Assembly: GCA_947258735.1 (NCBI GenBank)
Contig: CAMYJJ010000160.1
Span: forward strand, 1-6,831
DNA length: 6,831 bases
DNA from: Thermodesulfovibrionia bacterium
GTDB lineage: Bacteria > Nitrospirota > Thermodesulfovibrionia > UBA6902
Direction of reading: 5' to 3'
In this document: positions 1-5,186 of the stretch, piece after piece
How the letters are laid out: each line of letters starts with the position of its first letter
Numbering within the stretch: the stretch's first letter is position 1
The notes under the pieces: generated by a model
Told to the model about the DNA's origin: nothing
What the model saw: only the letters and a program-made list of their open reading frames with translations
Database searches by the model: none
Made by a program: the position numbers and the translations under genes

Positions 1-299
1 TTTACCGGTTTCTTTAAAGCGGGATAACTGAAGAACGCTATTGCTATGGCAAACCCCAGATGTATGCTTCTGATGTAAGATGAGTTCATGATGAGCCAGC
101 TGGCAGTAGACAACTGGAACATACACCATGCAATAGCCAGAACAGGTACAATGAACCGCTGATCGTTAGTGAGATGGCGAAGGGCGGAAAGCTCTTCTTC
201 TGCTATCCGCCCCTGCTCTTCAGCTTCTTTTTCACTGAGCTCAAATGCAGCTTGCCCCGGAGATTCTTTTTCCTCCCCTGCTCTCAGATCACGTCCCAC
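1..299 (-). CDS. TRAP transporter permease, TAXI-associated fused 4TM/12TM type (N-terminal part only)
   Basis: This is the N-terminal 99 codons of an inner-membrane permease, cut by the left edge. After a charged, Glu-rich cytoplasmic stretch (about residues 1-48) come two hydrophobic segments: about 49-71 (FIVPVLAIAWCMFQLSTASW region) and about 79-95 (IHLGFAIAIAFFSYPAL). The pattern 'AWxxFQL.TA....' followed by 'IHLGFAIAIAFFSYPALKK' is what I recognise from fused small-plus-large TRAP permeases that work with TAXI binding proteins. These use an ion gradient to import a substrate delivered by the periplasmic protein. The gene lies 8 nt downstream of the TAXI gene on the same strand, the usual order. 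The start is uncertain. GTG at 299-297 is the only conventional start codon after the in-frame stop at 314-312 that keeps the whole N-terminal tail. The nearest purine-rich stretch (AGGGG, 305-301) ends only 1 nt before it. Identity is fairly sure, substrate unknown. Confidence 0.8.
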   Translation of the reverse strand, partial: MGRDLRAGEEKESPGQAAFELSEKEAEEQGRIAEEELSALRHLTNDQRFIVPVLAIAWCMFQLSTASWLIMNSSYIRSIHLGFAIAIAFFSYPALKKPV

Positions 300-307
300 T
301 CCCCTGT

Positions 308-1282
308 CTATTTAATAAGACCAGCTTCTTTGTAATATTTTTCCGCGCCCCTGTGAAGCGGTGCAGAAAGTCCATTCAGCATTCCTTCTTTGGTCAGAAT
401 ACTATATGCAGGATGAAGCTTCTTGAACGACTCAAAGTTTTCAAACACCTCTTTCACTACATGATACACATCCTCTTCAGGAATTCTGCTGTGAGTCACA
501 AAAGTGGCCTTGACGCCAAAAGAAGGTACGTTTACTTCATTAACTGCATTGGGATAAAAACTGATTGGAACAATACTGCGGGCATAATAGGGGAATTTAA
601 GGTAAAAAGAACCGGGAAGAACGATAGGAACAAAGTTTACTTTTCTCTTGCCTGCTGTTGCTTCCTTAAAGGCGCCCGAAGGATGCCCCACAGTGTAGAA
701 AAATGCGTCGATACGTCCATCAAGCAGAACTCCGGGGGCTTCTGCTGCCTTCAGGCCTTCTGCTGTTATATCGACTTTATAATTTATCCCAACCGAAGTC
801 AATGCATCTATCGCATTCTGCCGCTGTCCTGATCCCGGGTTGCCGATATTAACATGCTTACCCTTCAGGTCCTTGATTGATTTAATTCCTGCGTCAGCAC
901 CTGCAAGGAGAGTAATGCTTTCAGGATGGATGCTGAAGACCGCCCTGAGTTCTTTTTGTTTACCTTTGTCTTTCCACTCTGCAAGTCCCGTAATTGCCTG
1001 GTACTGACGATCAGACTGGACAATACCGAAGTCAAGATCTCCTGCCATGATAGCATTTACATTGTATACAGATCCTCCGGTAGACTCCACGGTGAGACGC
1101 ATGTTGTACTGCTTCTTTTTAGCATTCACTATTCTTGATATGGCACCGCCTGTAGGATAATACACGCCTGTAACACCACCTGTGCCGATGGTATAGAAAG
1201 TTGTTGAAGCTGACAATGCCTGTCCTGCACATAAAATCATCGATAATGATAAAACACATGCAACCATTGACAATCTTTTCAT
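308..1282 (-). CDS. TAXI family TRAP transporter solute-binding protein
   Basis: Periplasmic binding protein that captures a substrate and delivers it to the membrane permease encoded next to it. The 324-residue length is normal for the family. Residues 1-25 form a Sec signal peptide: MKR, a hydrophobic core, then ALSA with likely cleavage before S26. C18 is preceded by Leu rather than Gly/Ala/Ser, so I do not read it as a lipobox. The mature protein opens with the family signature TIGTGGVTGVYYPTGGAIS (about 31-49). Typical internal blocks follow: ESTGGSVYNVNAIMAGDLDF (66-85), GIVQSD (86-91) and GKHVNIGNPGSGQRQNAIDAL near 141-161. The ATG at 1282 has AGGAGG (1296-1291) 8 nt upstream, which fixes the start. 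Family members have been linked to glutamate and dicarboxylates, but no ligand can be assigned from sequence. The gene is the first of an operon with the permease. Confidence 0.92.
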   Translation of the reverse strand: MKRLSMVACVLSLSMILCAGQALSASTTFYTIGTGGVTGVYYPTGGAISRIVNAKKKQYNMRLTVESTGGSVYNVNAIMAGDLDFGIVQSDRQYQAITGLAEWKDKGKQKELRAVFSIHPESITLLAGADAGIKSIKDLKGKHVNIGNPGSGQRQNAIDALTSVGINYKVDITAEGLKAAEAPGVLLDGRIDAFFYTVGHPSGAFKEATAGKRKVNFVPIVLPGSFYLKFPYYARSIVPISFYPNAVNEVNVPSFGVKATFVTHSRIPEEDVYHVVKEVFENFESFKKLHPAYSILTKEGMLNGLSAPLHRGAEKYYKEAGLIK

Positions 1283-1290
1283 GTCTATTC

Positions 1291-1296
1291 CCTCCT
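1291..1296 (-). promoter_or_regulatory. Ribosome binding site of the TAXI binding protein gene
   Basis: A perfect AGGAGG on the minus strand, 8 nt before the ATG at 1282. It supports that start over out-of-frame alternatives further upstream. Confidence 0.8.
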
Positions 1297-1423
1297 CTTT
1301 TATTTTTGTGCCTGGGTATGCACATCCTCACTGCAACTATTCAGAGTTTTCTTAATTTATCGAAAAATCGCTTTTAGTATACAGCAATTCCAATTTTATG
1401 TATTAAAATCAAATACCAATAGT

Positions 1424-1441
1424 CTTCATTTTTATATGAAG
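1424..1441. repeat. Short perfect inverted repeat (6-bp arms)
   Basis: CTTCAT (1424-1429) and ATGAAG (1436-1441) flank a 6-nt AT loop. It is too weak and AT-rich to call a terminator. It lies about 140 nt upstream of the TAXI start codon, so it could be an operator or chance. Confidence 0.3.
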
Positions 1442-1478
1442 TAATGACAGCTTATCTGTTCAGGAGCATTTTTTAGAT

Positions 1479-1503
1479 ATGGCGCAGATTATTACTGTGC
1501 CAT
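1479..1503. repeat. Strong hairpin: 9-bp arms, 7-nt loop
   Basis: ATGGCGCAG (1479-1487) pairs with CTGTGCCAT (1495-1503) around the loop ATTATTA. Eight pairs are Watson-Crick and one is G-U in plus-strand RNA (A-C if read as minus-strand RNA). No T-run follows on either strand; the T-run at 1469-1474 lies before it on the plus strand. It is therefore not a classic intrinsic terminator. A smaller inverted repeat follows at once: CACAT (1506-1510) and ATGTG (1518-1522). It may be an operator, an RNA leader structure, or a decayed repeat. Confidence 0.5.
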
Positions 1504-1618
1504 GACACATGACCGGGATGTGCATGCTCACTTTTTCTCAAACGTTGTCAAGAGGGTCCTTCCTCATGAGAAAGAGATAACCTCCTGTATTTATTCAATA
1601 TATATAGGGTCATACATG

Positions 1619-1648
1619 AATTGCATTTCAGGCATGTGTATTGCAATT
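1619..1648. repeat. Perfect 7-bp inverted repeat upstream of the small cysteine-rich gene
   Basis: AATTGCA (1619-1625) and TGCAATT (1642-1648) are exact reverse complements 16 nt apart. A competing pairing exists between ACATG (1614-1618) and CATGT (1633-1637). The repeat ends 16 nt before the Shine-Dalgarno sequence of the gene at 1680. It could be a dimeric repressor site or a foldable leader; both are inferences. Confidence 0.4.
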
Positions 1649-1664
1649 ATTTTATGAAGTCTAA

Positions 1665-1670
1665 AAGGAG
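1665..1670 (+). promoter_or_regulatory. Ribosome binding site of the small cysteine-rich gene
   Basis: AAGGAG ends 9 nt before the ATG at 1680. This is the main nucleotide-level evidence that the 60-codon frame is translated. Confidence 0.7.
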
Positions 1671-1679
1671 TGTGCATAA

Positions 1680-1862
1680 ATGCAACAGGAATCAGCCAAG
1701 GGGAGGTTATGTCCCTATGTAAAGAATCCGTGTGCAGATTGCTATTGCAATAGCATGAATAGTCACGATATCGAAAAAGTCGTTTTCTTCTGCATCACAG
1801 GTTACAGGATGTGTAACATATATAAAAGTTATGCGTATGTCAGCAAACCAGTATCTACGTAA
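1680..1862 (+). CDS. Small cysteine-rich protein (60 aa), function unknown
   Basis: A short gene in an otherwise non-coding stretch with a good Shine-Dalgarno sequence. The protein has six cysteines (11, 18, 21, 23, 38, 45) in the order C-x6-C-x2-C-x-C-x14-C-x6-C. Its core is NPCADCYCNSMNSHDIEKV (16-34), followed by a helix-like stretch and CNIYK (45-49). The pattern 'CP...NPxxDCYCxxMxSxxIExxxxxCxxxxxxCxIYK' resembles small conserved Cys-rich proteins I associate with Nitrospirota and Desulfobacterota; this is recollection, not a search. The cysteines could bind zinc or an iron-sulfur cluster, or form disulfides. No signal peptide or membrane segment is visible, so it is probably cytosolic. 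The tail after residue 50 looks unconserved. It is transcribed away from the TAXI operon and towards the 3' end of the dap operon. No function is assigned. Confidence 0.72.
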   Translation: MQQESAKGRLCPYVKNPCADCYCNSMNSHDIEKVVFFCITGYRMCNIYKSYAYVSKPVST

Positions 1863-1974
1863 ATCATCAATGCATATGAGATCAATATTGTTTCTGTAAT
1901 TACCCTTACCCTTCGAAATATTGCATCAGCATGCCATAAAAAATAGAAACCCATTGATGAAAAAAATACCATTC
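1863..1974. other. Convergent spacer between the small gene and dapB, with an inverted repeat
   Basis: Two genes converge on these 112 nt. A perfect 9-bp inverted repeat, TCATCAATG (1864-1872) and CATTGATGA (1952-1960), spans 79 nt. Downstream of dapB on the minus strand there is a run of seven T (positions 1966-1960), but only a very short CCT/AGG stem lies before it. I cannot call a firm intrinsic terminator for either gene. Confidence 0.35.
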
Positions 1975-2778
1975 CTATTTCAGGCCAAGGACATCCTGCA
2001 TATCATAAAGCCCGGGGGTCTGTTTCTTGACCCATAGTGCTGCTTTTAATGCCCCCCGTGCAAATGTGTCCCTGCTTGATGCCTTGTGGGTTATCTCGAT
2101 TCTCTCTCCCAGCCCGCCAAAGAGAACCGTATGTTCACCAACAATGTCACCGGCCCGCACTGTCTGAATACCAATCTCGTCTTTTGACCGCTCCCCTATG
2201 ATGCCCTGCCTTGCATATACTGCCTTCTCTTCGAGATTTCTGTTTAATGACACTGCCAGAACCTGTGCCATCTTCATCGCCGTTCCTGACGGGGCGTCCT
2301 TTTTTAACCGGTGATGGGCCTCGACTATTTCAACATCATAATCATCACCCGTGACCCTGGCAATGTCAGCCAGCACCTTTAACAGCAGGTTAACACCCAC
2401 ACTCATATTTGGAGCAAACACGCATGGGGTGTTCTGAGCATAAAGACCGATGTACTCGACTTCGTCTTTGCTGAATCCGGTGGTACCGATAACTACGGGA
2501 ACGGGTCTGTCTGAAAGAGACTTTAAATTTCCAATCGTCGCAGAAGGTGATGAAAAGTCAATCAATACGTCTGTACCGTCAGCCAGCTTCTGTATGTCAT
2601 CCGATATGTTAACACCTGTCTGCCCTATACCAATGATCTCTCCAATGTCCCGTCCAAGATCGCCATGACCTTTTCTTTCGAGGGCCCCGACCAGTTCTAT
2701 CTCCTTTATGTCTCTGGAAAGCGTGGTAATTCTGTTGCCCATTCTTCCGGTTGCCCCGGCTATTGCCATCTTAAGCAT
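1975..2778 (-). CDS. dapB: 4-hydroxy-tetrahydrodipicolinate reductase (DapB)
   Basis: Cytosolic enzyme of the diaminopimelate/lysine pathway. It reduces 4-hydroxy-tetrahydrodipicolinate, the product of DapA, to tetrahydrodipicolinate with NAD(P)H. The 267 residues match the family's length. The nucleotide-binding motif GATGRMG is at 8-14, IDFSSP at 73-78 and TTGFS at 99-103. APNMSVGVNLL is at 122-132, and the substrate signature EAHHRLKKDAPSGTA at 153-167 holds catalytic H155 and K159 (equivalent to E. coli H159 and K163). The C-terminal GEHTV, ERIEITHKA and FARGALKAA blocks are all present. The ATG at 2778 has AGGAG (2790-2786) 7 nt upstream. It overlaps the end of yacG by 8 nt and is last in the lysA-dapF-yacG-dapB operon, so translational coupling is likely. 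No key residue is missing. Confidence 0.97.
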   Translation of the reverse strand: MLKMAIAGATGRMGNRITTLSRDIKEIELVGALERKGHGDLGRDIGEIIGIGQTGVNISDDIQKLADGTDVLIDFSSPSATIGNLKSLSDRPVPVVIGTTGFSKDEVEYIGLYAQNTPCVFAPNMSVGVNLLLKVLADIARVTGDDYDVEIVEAHHRLKKDAPSGTAMKMAQVLAVSLNRNLEEKAVYARQGIIGERSKDEIGIQTVRAGDIVGEHTVLFGGLGERIEITHKASSRDTFARGALKAALWVKKQTPGLYDMQDVLGLK

Positions 2779-2956
2779 CGTTTATCTCCTTTTCCACAGA
2801 TTGACTGTCTTCACTGTCAACCTTTCCTTCAATTTTATATTTCTCTGCGGACCATGCCCCAAGGTCTGTCATTTTGCAACGCTCTGAGCAAAAAGGCCTG
2901 TAGGGGTTATTATTCCACTCATTTCTCTTTCTGCATGTTGGACACTTAACTTTCAT
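2771..2956 (-). CDS. yacG: DNA gyrase inhibitor YacG family zinc-binding protein
   Basis: A 61-residue protein of the YacG (DUF329) family. The E. coli member binds zinc and inhibits DNA gyrase through GyrB; whether this one does is inferred. The zinc-finger cysteines are C5, C8, C23 and C27 (C-x2-C-x14-C-x3-C). The diagnostic blocks are KCPTC (4-8), PYRPFCSERCKMTDLGAWSA (18-37) and a flexible acidic tail. The arginine-phenylalanine-cysteine context and the DLGAW motif make the family assignment strong. The gene sits 35 nt downstream of dapF and its last 8 nt overlap dapB (shared ATGCTTAA). The start at 2956 has only a distant GAGGG about 15 nt upstream. No other start codon fits, and the family normally begins a few residues before the first CPxC. 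Its presence between dap genes is unusual compared with the coaE/zapD neighbourhood of enterics. Confidence 0.93.
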   Translation of the reverse strand: MKVKCPTCRKRNEWNNNPYRPFCSERCKMTDLGAWSAEKYKIEGKVDSEDSQSVEKEINDA

Positions 2957-2991
2957 ACTATGCGCTTTATTCCCTCTGATCGTTAAAGGAA

Positions 2992-3870
2992 CTATATCTG
3001 TATGAACCCTTCATATACCGTTGCTGCAGGTCCTGTTGTAAAAATATGGTTGTTCTTTTGAGACCATCTAATGACCATTTTGCCTCCGGGCAGATGCACA
3101 TTGACCTTTCGTCCGGTCAATCCAAGCAGTATTGATGTAACAGCCGATGCCGAAGCACCGGTCCCGCATGCCAGTGTTATTCCAGATCCCCTCTCCCATA
3201 CACGGACCTTTACATTGTTATTGTCCATGACCTGCATGAATTCCACGTTTGTCCTGTTTGGGAAAAACCTATGGTTCTCAATTTGAGGACCAATGGTCTC
3301 AAGCAGCACCTTATCCACATCTTTTACAACAATGACTGCATGCGGGTTACCCATGGACACACAATTAATTTTATAGTTCTTTTTATTTACGTTGAGAGAG
3401 TACTGCTGTATTTTCTCCTTATCATATGCTTTGCCCAGCATTGAAACCCTGACCGGAATCTTTGACGGCTCAAGCACTGGCTCACCAAGATCAACCGTAT
3501 ACATATTGCCTTTTTTCTCAAGGACCATTACCCCTGCAATTGTCTCGATGGCTATGTAATCAACCCTGTTCCTGTCATGCCCTGATCCTTTTTTATCCCG
3601 GAACAGGATCGTGTCCCAGATGAATCTTCCCATACACCTGATTCCGTTGCCGCACATTTCAACTTCAGATCCGTCAGCATTAAATATACGCATTCTGAAA
3701 TCAGCTTTTTTTGAATGAGATAAAAGCAGTATCTGGTCCGCACCTATGCCAAACCTTCTGTCACAGAGCTTCTGTGACAATGTCCTGATGCGGCGCAATG
3801 TGCCGTCTCTGTTATCAATGACAATAAAGTCATTACCCAGTCCATGCATTTTTGTAAAATGAAGGTTCAT
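2992..3870 (-). CDS. dapF: Diaminopimelate epimerase (DapF)
   Basis: Converts LL-diaminopimelate to the meso form by a PLP-independent two-cysteine proton transfer. The meso product feeds both peptidoglycan and LysA. The 292 residues are a little long but normal. Motifs in order: KMHGLGNDFIVID (7-19), RRFGIGADQ (38-46), and NADGSEVEMCGNGIRC (64-79) with catalytic C73. Next come GNPHAV (174-179), NRTNVEF (205-211) and WERGSGITLACGTGASA (225-241) with the second catalytic cysteine C235. The residue before TLACGTG is I231 where Glu is common; the catalytic E226 and R227 of the ERG triplet are kept, so I expect activity. The ATG at 3870 has AGAGG about 9 nt upstream, 20 nt after the lysA stop. 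Second gene of the operon. Confidence 0.97.
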   Translation of the reverse strand: MNLHFTKMHGLGNDFIVIDNRDGTLRRIRTLSQKLCDRRFGIGADQILLLSHSKKADFRMRIFNADGSEVEMCGNGIRCMGRFIWDTILFRDKKGSGHDRNRVDYIAIETIAGVMVLEKKGNMYTVDLGEPVLEPSKIPVRVSMLGKAYDKEKIQQYSLNVNKKNYKINCVSMGNPHAVIVVKDVDKVLLETIGPQIENHRFFPNRTNVEFMQVMDNNNVKVRVWERGSGITLACGTGASASAVTSILLGLTGRKVNVHLPGGKMVIRWSQKNNHIFTTGPAATVYEGFIQI

Positions 3871-3890
3871 CGTTCCCTGCCTCTAATCTT

Positions 3891-5147
3891 CTATTTCAAA
3901 TAATCCGGAAGGCTCGTGCCTCTTATCAGGTCTTTATACGTCTCTCTTTTTTTGACAACGAAAAAATCCTTTCCATGAACAAGGACTTCTGCTGCCCTGG
4001 GCCTGCTGTTATAATTGGAACTCATTGTATATCCATACGCGCCGGCACTCATGACAGCAAGGAGATCTCCCTGCCTGGCCCTGTTAAGCATCCTCTCTTT
4101 CGCAAGGAAATCGCCGGATTCACAAATAGGCCCCACAATATCAGACAGCACCTGTTTGCGGCTGTTCTTCCTGACCGGTCTGATATCATGAAACCCCTGA
4201 TACAGACTCGGTCTCAGGAGATCATTCATACCGGCATCAACAACCACAAACTCTTTTTCAGGGTTCTTTTTCAGATACAGGACCTTTGTTACCATTATCC
4301 CTGCATTCCCGGCAATCGACCTTCCCGGTTCAAGAATGAGGTTAAAGCCGCCCTCCTCAAGCAGAGGCAGTACAGCCCTGGACAGGTCATCTGGCAGGGG
4401 CGGAGATTCATCCTTATAAGAAATACCAAGCCCGCCGCCAATATCAAGGTGTCTAATCTTAATCCCCTGCCCTCTCAAATCATGTGCAAGCAGGATTACT
4501 CTTTTTAACGCATCGATAAAAGGGGTGATCGTTGTTATCTGGGAACCGATATGCTTGTGAATACCAAGCACCTCTACATTTGTCAGCTTTGTGGCCATCC
4601 TGTAATACTCAAGCGCATGCTCTATGGGAATGCCAAACTTGCTCTTCTTCAGACCGGTAGATATATATGGATGTGTTTTCGGGTCTATATCAGGATTGAC
4701 ACGAAGAGCGATCGGGGCCTTCACTTTCAAATCTCCGGCAACCCTGTCAATGGCCATCAGTTCATCCGAAGACTCAACGTTAAACATCAGTATACGGGCC
4801 TTAAGTGCAGCAGCTATTTCTTCATCTGTCTTTCCCACCCCAGCGTACACGATTTTTTGGGAAGGGATACCTGCCTGTTTTGCCAGATACAGTTCCCCTC
4901 CTGATACAACATCGGCGCCGCATCCGTTTTTTGCGAGAAGCCTTAGCACAGCAGGATTAGAATTGGCCTTGAGTGCAAAACATATCGTACTGGGATATCC
5001 GTTAAACGCATGTTGATATGAGCCCAGGTGCCTGAGAAGGGTCTTCTCACTATATATATAGAGAGGGGTCCCAACTTTCTCTGCGATCTTTCTGACCGGG
5101 ACATCTTCAGCATATAATTCTGAATTTTTATAGGTGAAAAAATGCAT
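3891..5147 (-). CDS. lysA: Diaminopimelate decarboxylase (LysA)
   Basis: PLP enzyme of fold type III that makes L-lysine from meso-diaminopimelate, the last step of the pathway. The 418 residues are typical. FALKANSNP (57-65) carries the PLP lysine K60. HKHIGSQ (197-203), LDIGGGLGISY (234-244) and LEPGRSIAGNAGI (272-284) form the phosphate-binding and barrel motifs. VDAGMNDLLRPSLY (303-316) and GPICESGDFLA (339-349) with C342 form the partner-subunit part of the active site. SAGAYGYTMSSNYNSRPR follows near the C-terminus. The opening MHFFTYKNSELYAEDVPV matches the usual LysA N-terminus and so supports the ATG at 5147, although no Shine-Dalgarno sequence precedes it. First gene of the operon lysA-dapF-yacG-dapB and divergent from tilS with 39 bp between start codons. 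Confidence 0.97.
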   Translation of the reverse strand: MHFFTYKNSELYAEDVPVRKIAEKVGTPLYIYSEKTLLRHLGSYQHAFNGYPSTICFALKANSNPAVLRLLAKNGCGADVVSGGELYLAKQAGIPSQKIVYAGVGKTDEEIAAALKARILMFNVESSDELMAIDRVAGDLKVKAPIALRVNPDIDPKTHPYISTGLKKSKFGIPIEHALEYYRMATKLTNVEVLGIHKHIGSQITTITPFIDALKRVILLAHDLRGQGIKIRHLDIGGGLGISYKDESPPLPDDLSRAVLPLLEEGGFNLILEPGRSIAGNAGIMVTKVLYLKKNPEKEFVVVDAGMNDLLRPSLYQGFHDIRPVRKNSRKQVLSDIVGPICESGDFLAKERMLNRARQGDLLAVMSAGAYGYTMSSNYNSRPRAAEVLVHGKDFFVVKKRETYKDLIRGTSLPDYLK

Positions 5148-5149
5148 AA

Positions 5150-5176
5150 TTGATCTGTTTGAAATTAAGTTATAAT
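5150..5176 (+). promoter_or_regulatory. Candidate tilS promoter inside the 39-bp lysA/tilS divergent region
   Basis: A consensus TATAAT lies at 5171-5176, with a weak -35-like TTGATC at 5150-5155 (15-nt spacing). Initiation about 7 nt downstream would fall within a few bases of the tilS ATG at 5187, giving a leaderless or near-leaderless message. The same AT-rich core reads TATAAC on the minus strand (5174-5169) and could serve lysA with a leader of about 15 nt. The -35 elements are poor, so this rests mainly on the -10 match and the lack of other space. Confidence 0.35.
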
Positions 5177-5186
5177 TAACCTGACT

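Larger units (their letters stand above)
1283..1679. other. Divergent intergenic region between the TAXI operon and the small cysteine-rich gene
   Basis: These 397 nt separate two divergent genes and should hold both promoters. No convincing sigma-70 pair is visible. On the minus strand a TATACT (1381-1376) could be a -10 for the TAXI operon, with a poor -35 (AATACA, 17 nt upstream). On the plus strand the AT-rich 1597-1606 (AATATATATA) is a possible -10 zone without a clear -35. The stretch contains inverted repeats, listed separately. An open frame of 51 codons starting with ATG at 1502 and ending at 1657 has no ribosome binding site and is not called as a gene. Confidence 0.5.

Noticed and set aside
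245..832. 195-codon open frame on the plus strand opposite the TAXI gene
   Set aside because: It lies almost wholly antisense to a clear TAXI protein, has no recognisable family pattern, and its composition (many Cys, Phe, Ile) is that of a shadow frame.
1119..1331. 70-codon minus-strand frame overlapping the TAXI start in another frame
   Set aside because: It is out of frame with the signal peptide and TAXI signature, and the AGGAGG is placed for the ATG at 1282, not for this frame.
1479..1503. Intrinsic terminator at the strong hairpin
   Set aside because: No T-run follows the stem on either strand; the only nearby T-run precedes it on the plus strand.
1502..1657. 51-codon plus-strand frame (ATG at 1502) in the divergent region
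   Set aside because: No ribosome binding site, no recognisable motif, it begins inside the strong hairpin, and its length is within chance for this base composition.
2665..2949. 94-codon plus-strand frame opposite yacG and the start of dapB
   Set aside because: Antisense to a well-supported YacG zinc protein and the DapB nucleotide-binding domain; no own ribosome site or family pattern.
3975..5016. Three long plus-strand frames opposite lysA (177, 117 and 130 codons)
   Set aside because: All are antisense to a complete lysA with every motif in place, overlap each other in different frames, and show no domain-like pattern.
5148..5186. Lysine riboswitch controlling lysA
   Set aside because: Only 39 bp separate lysA from tilS, far too short for the lysine aptamer of more than 150 nt.
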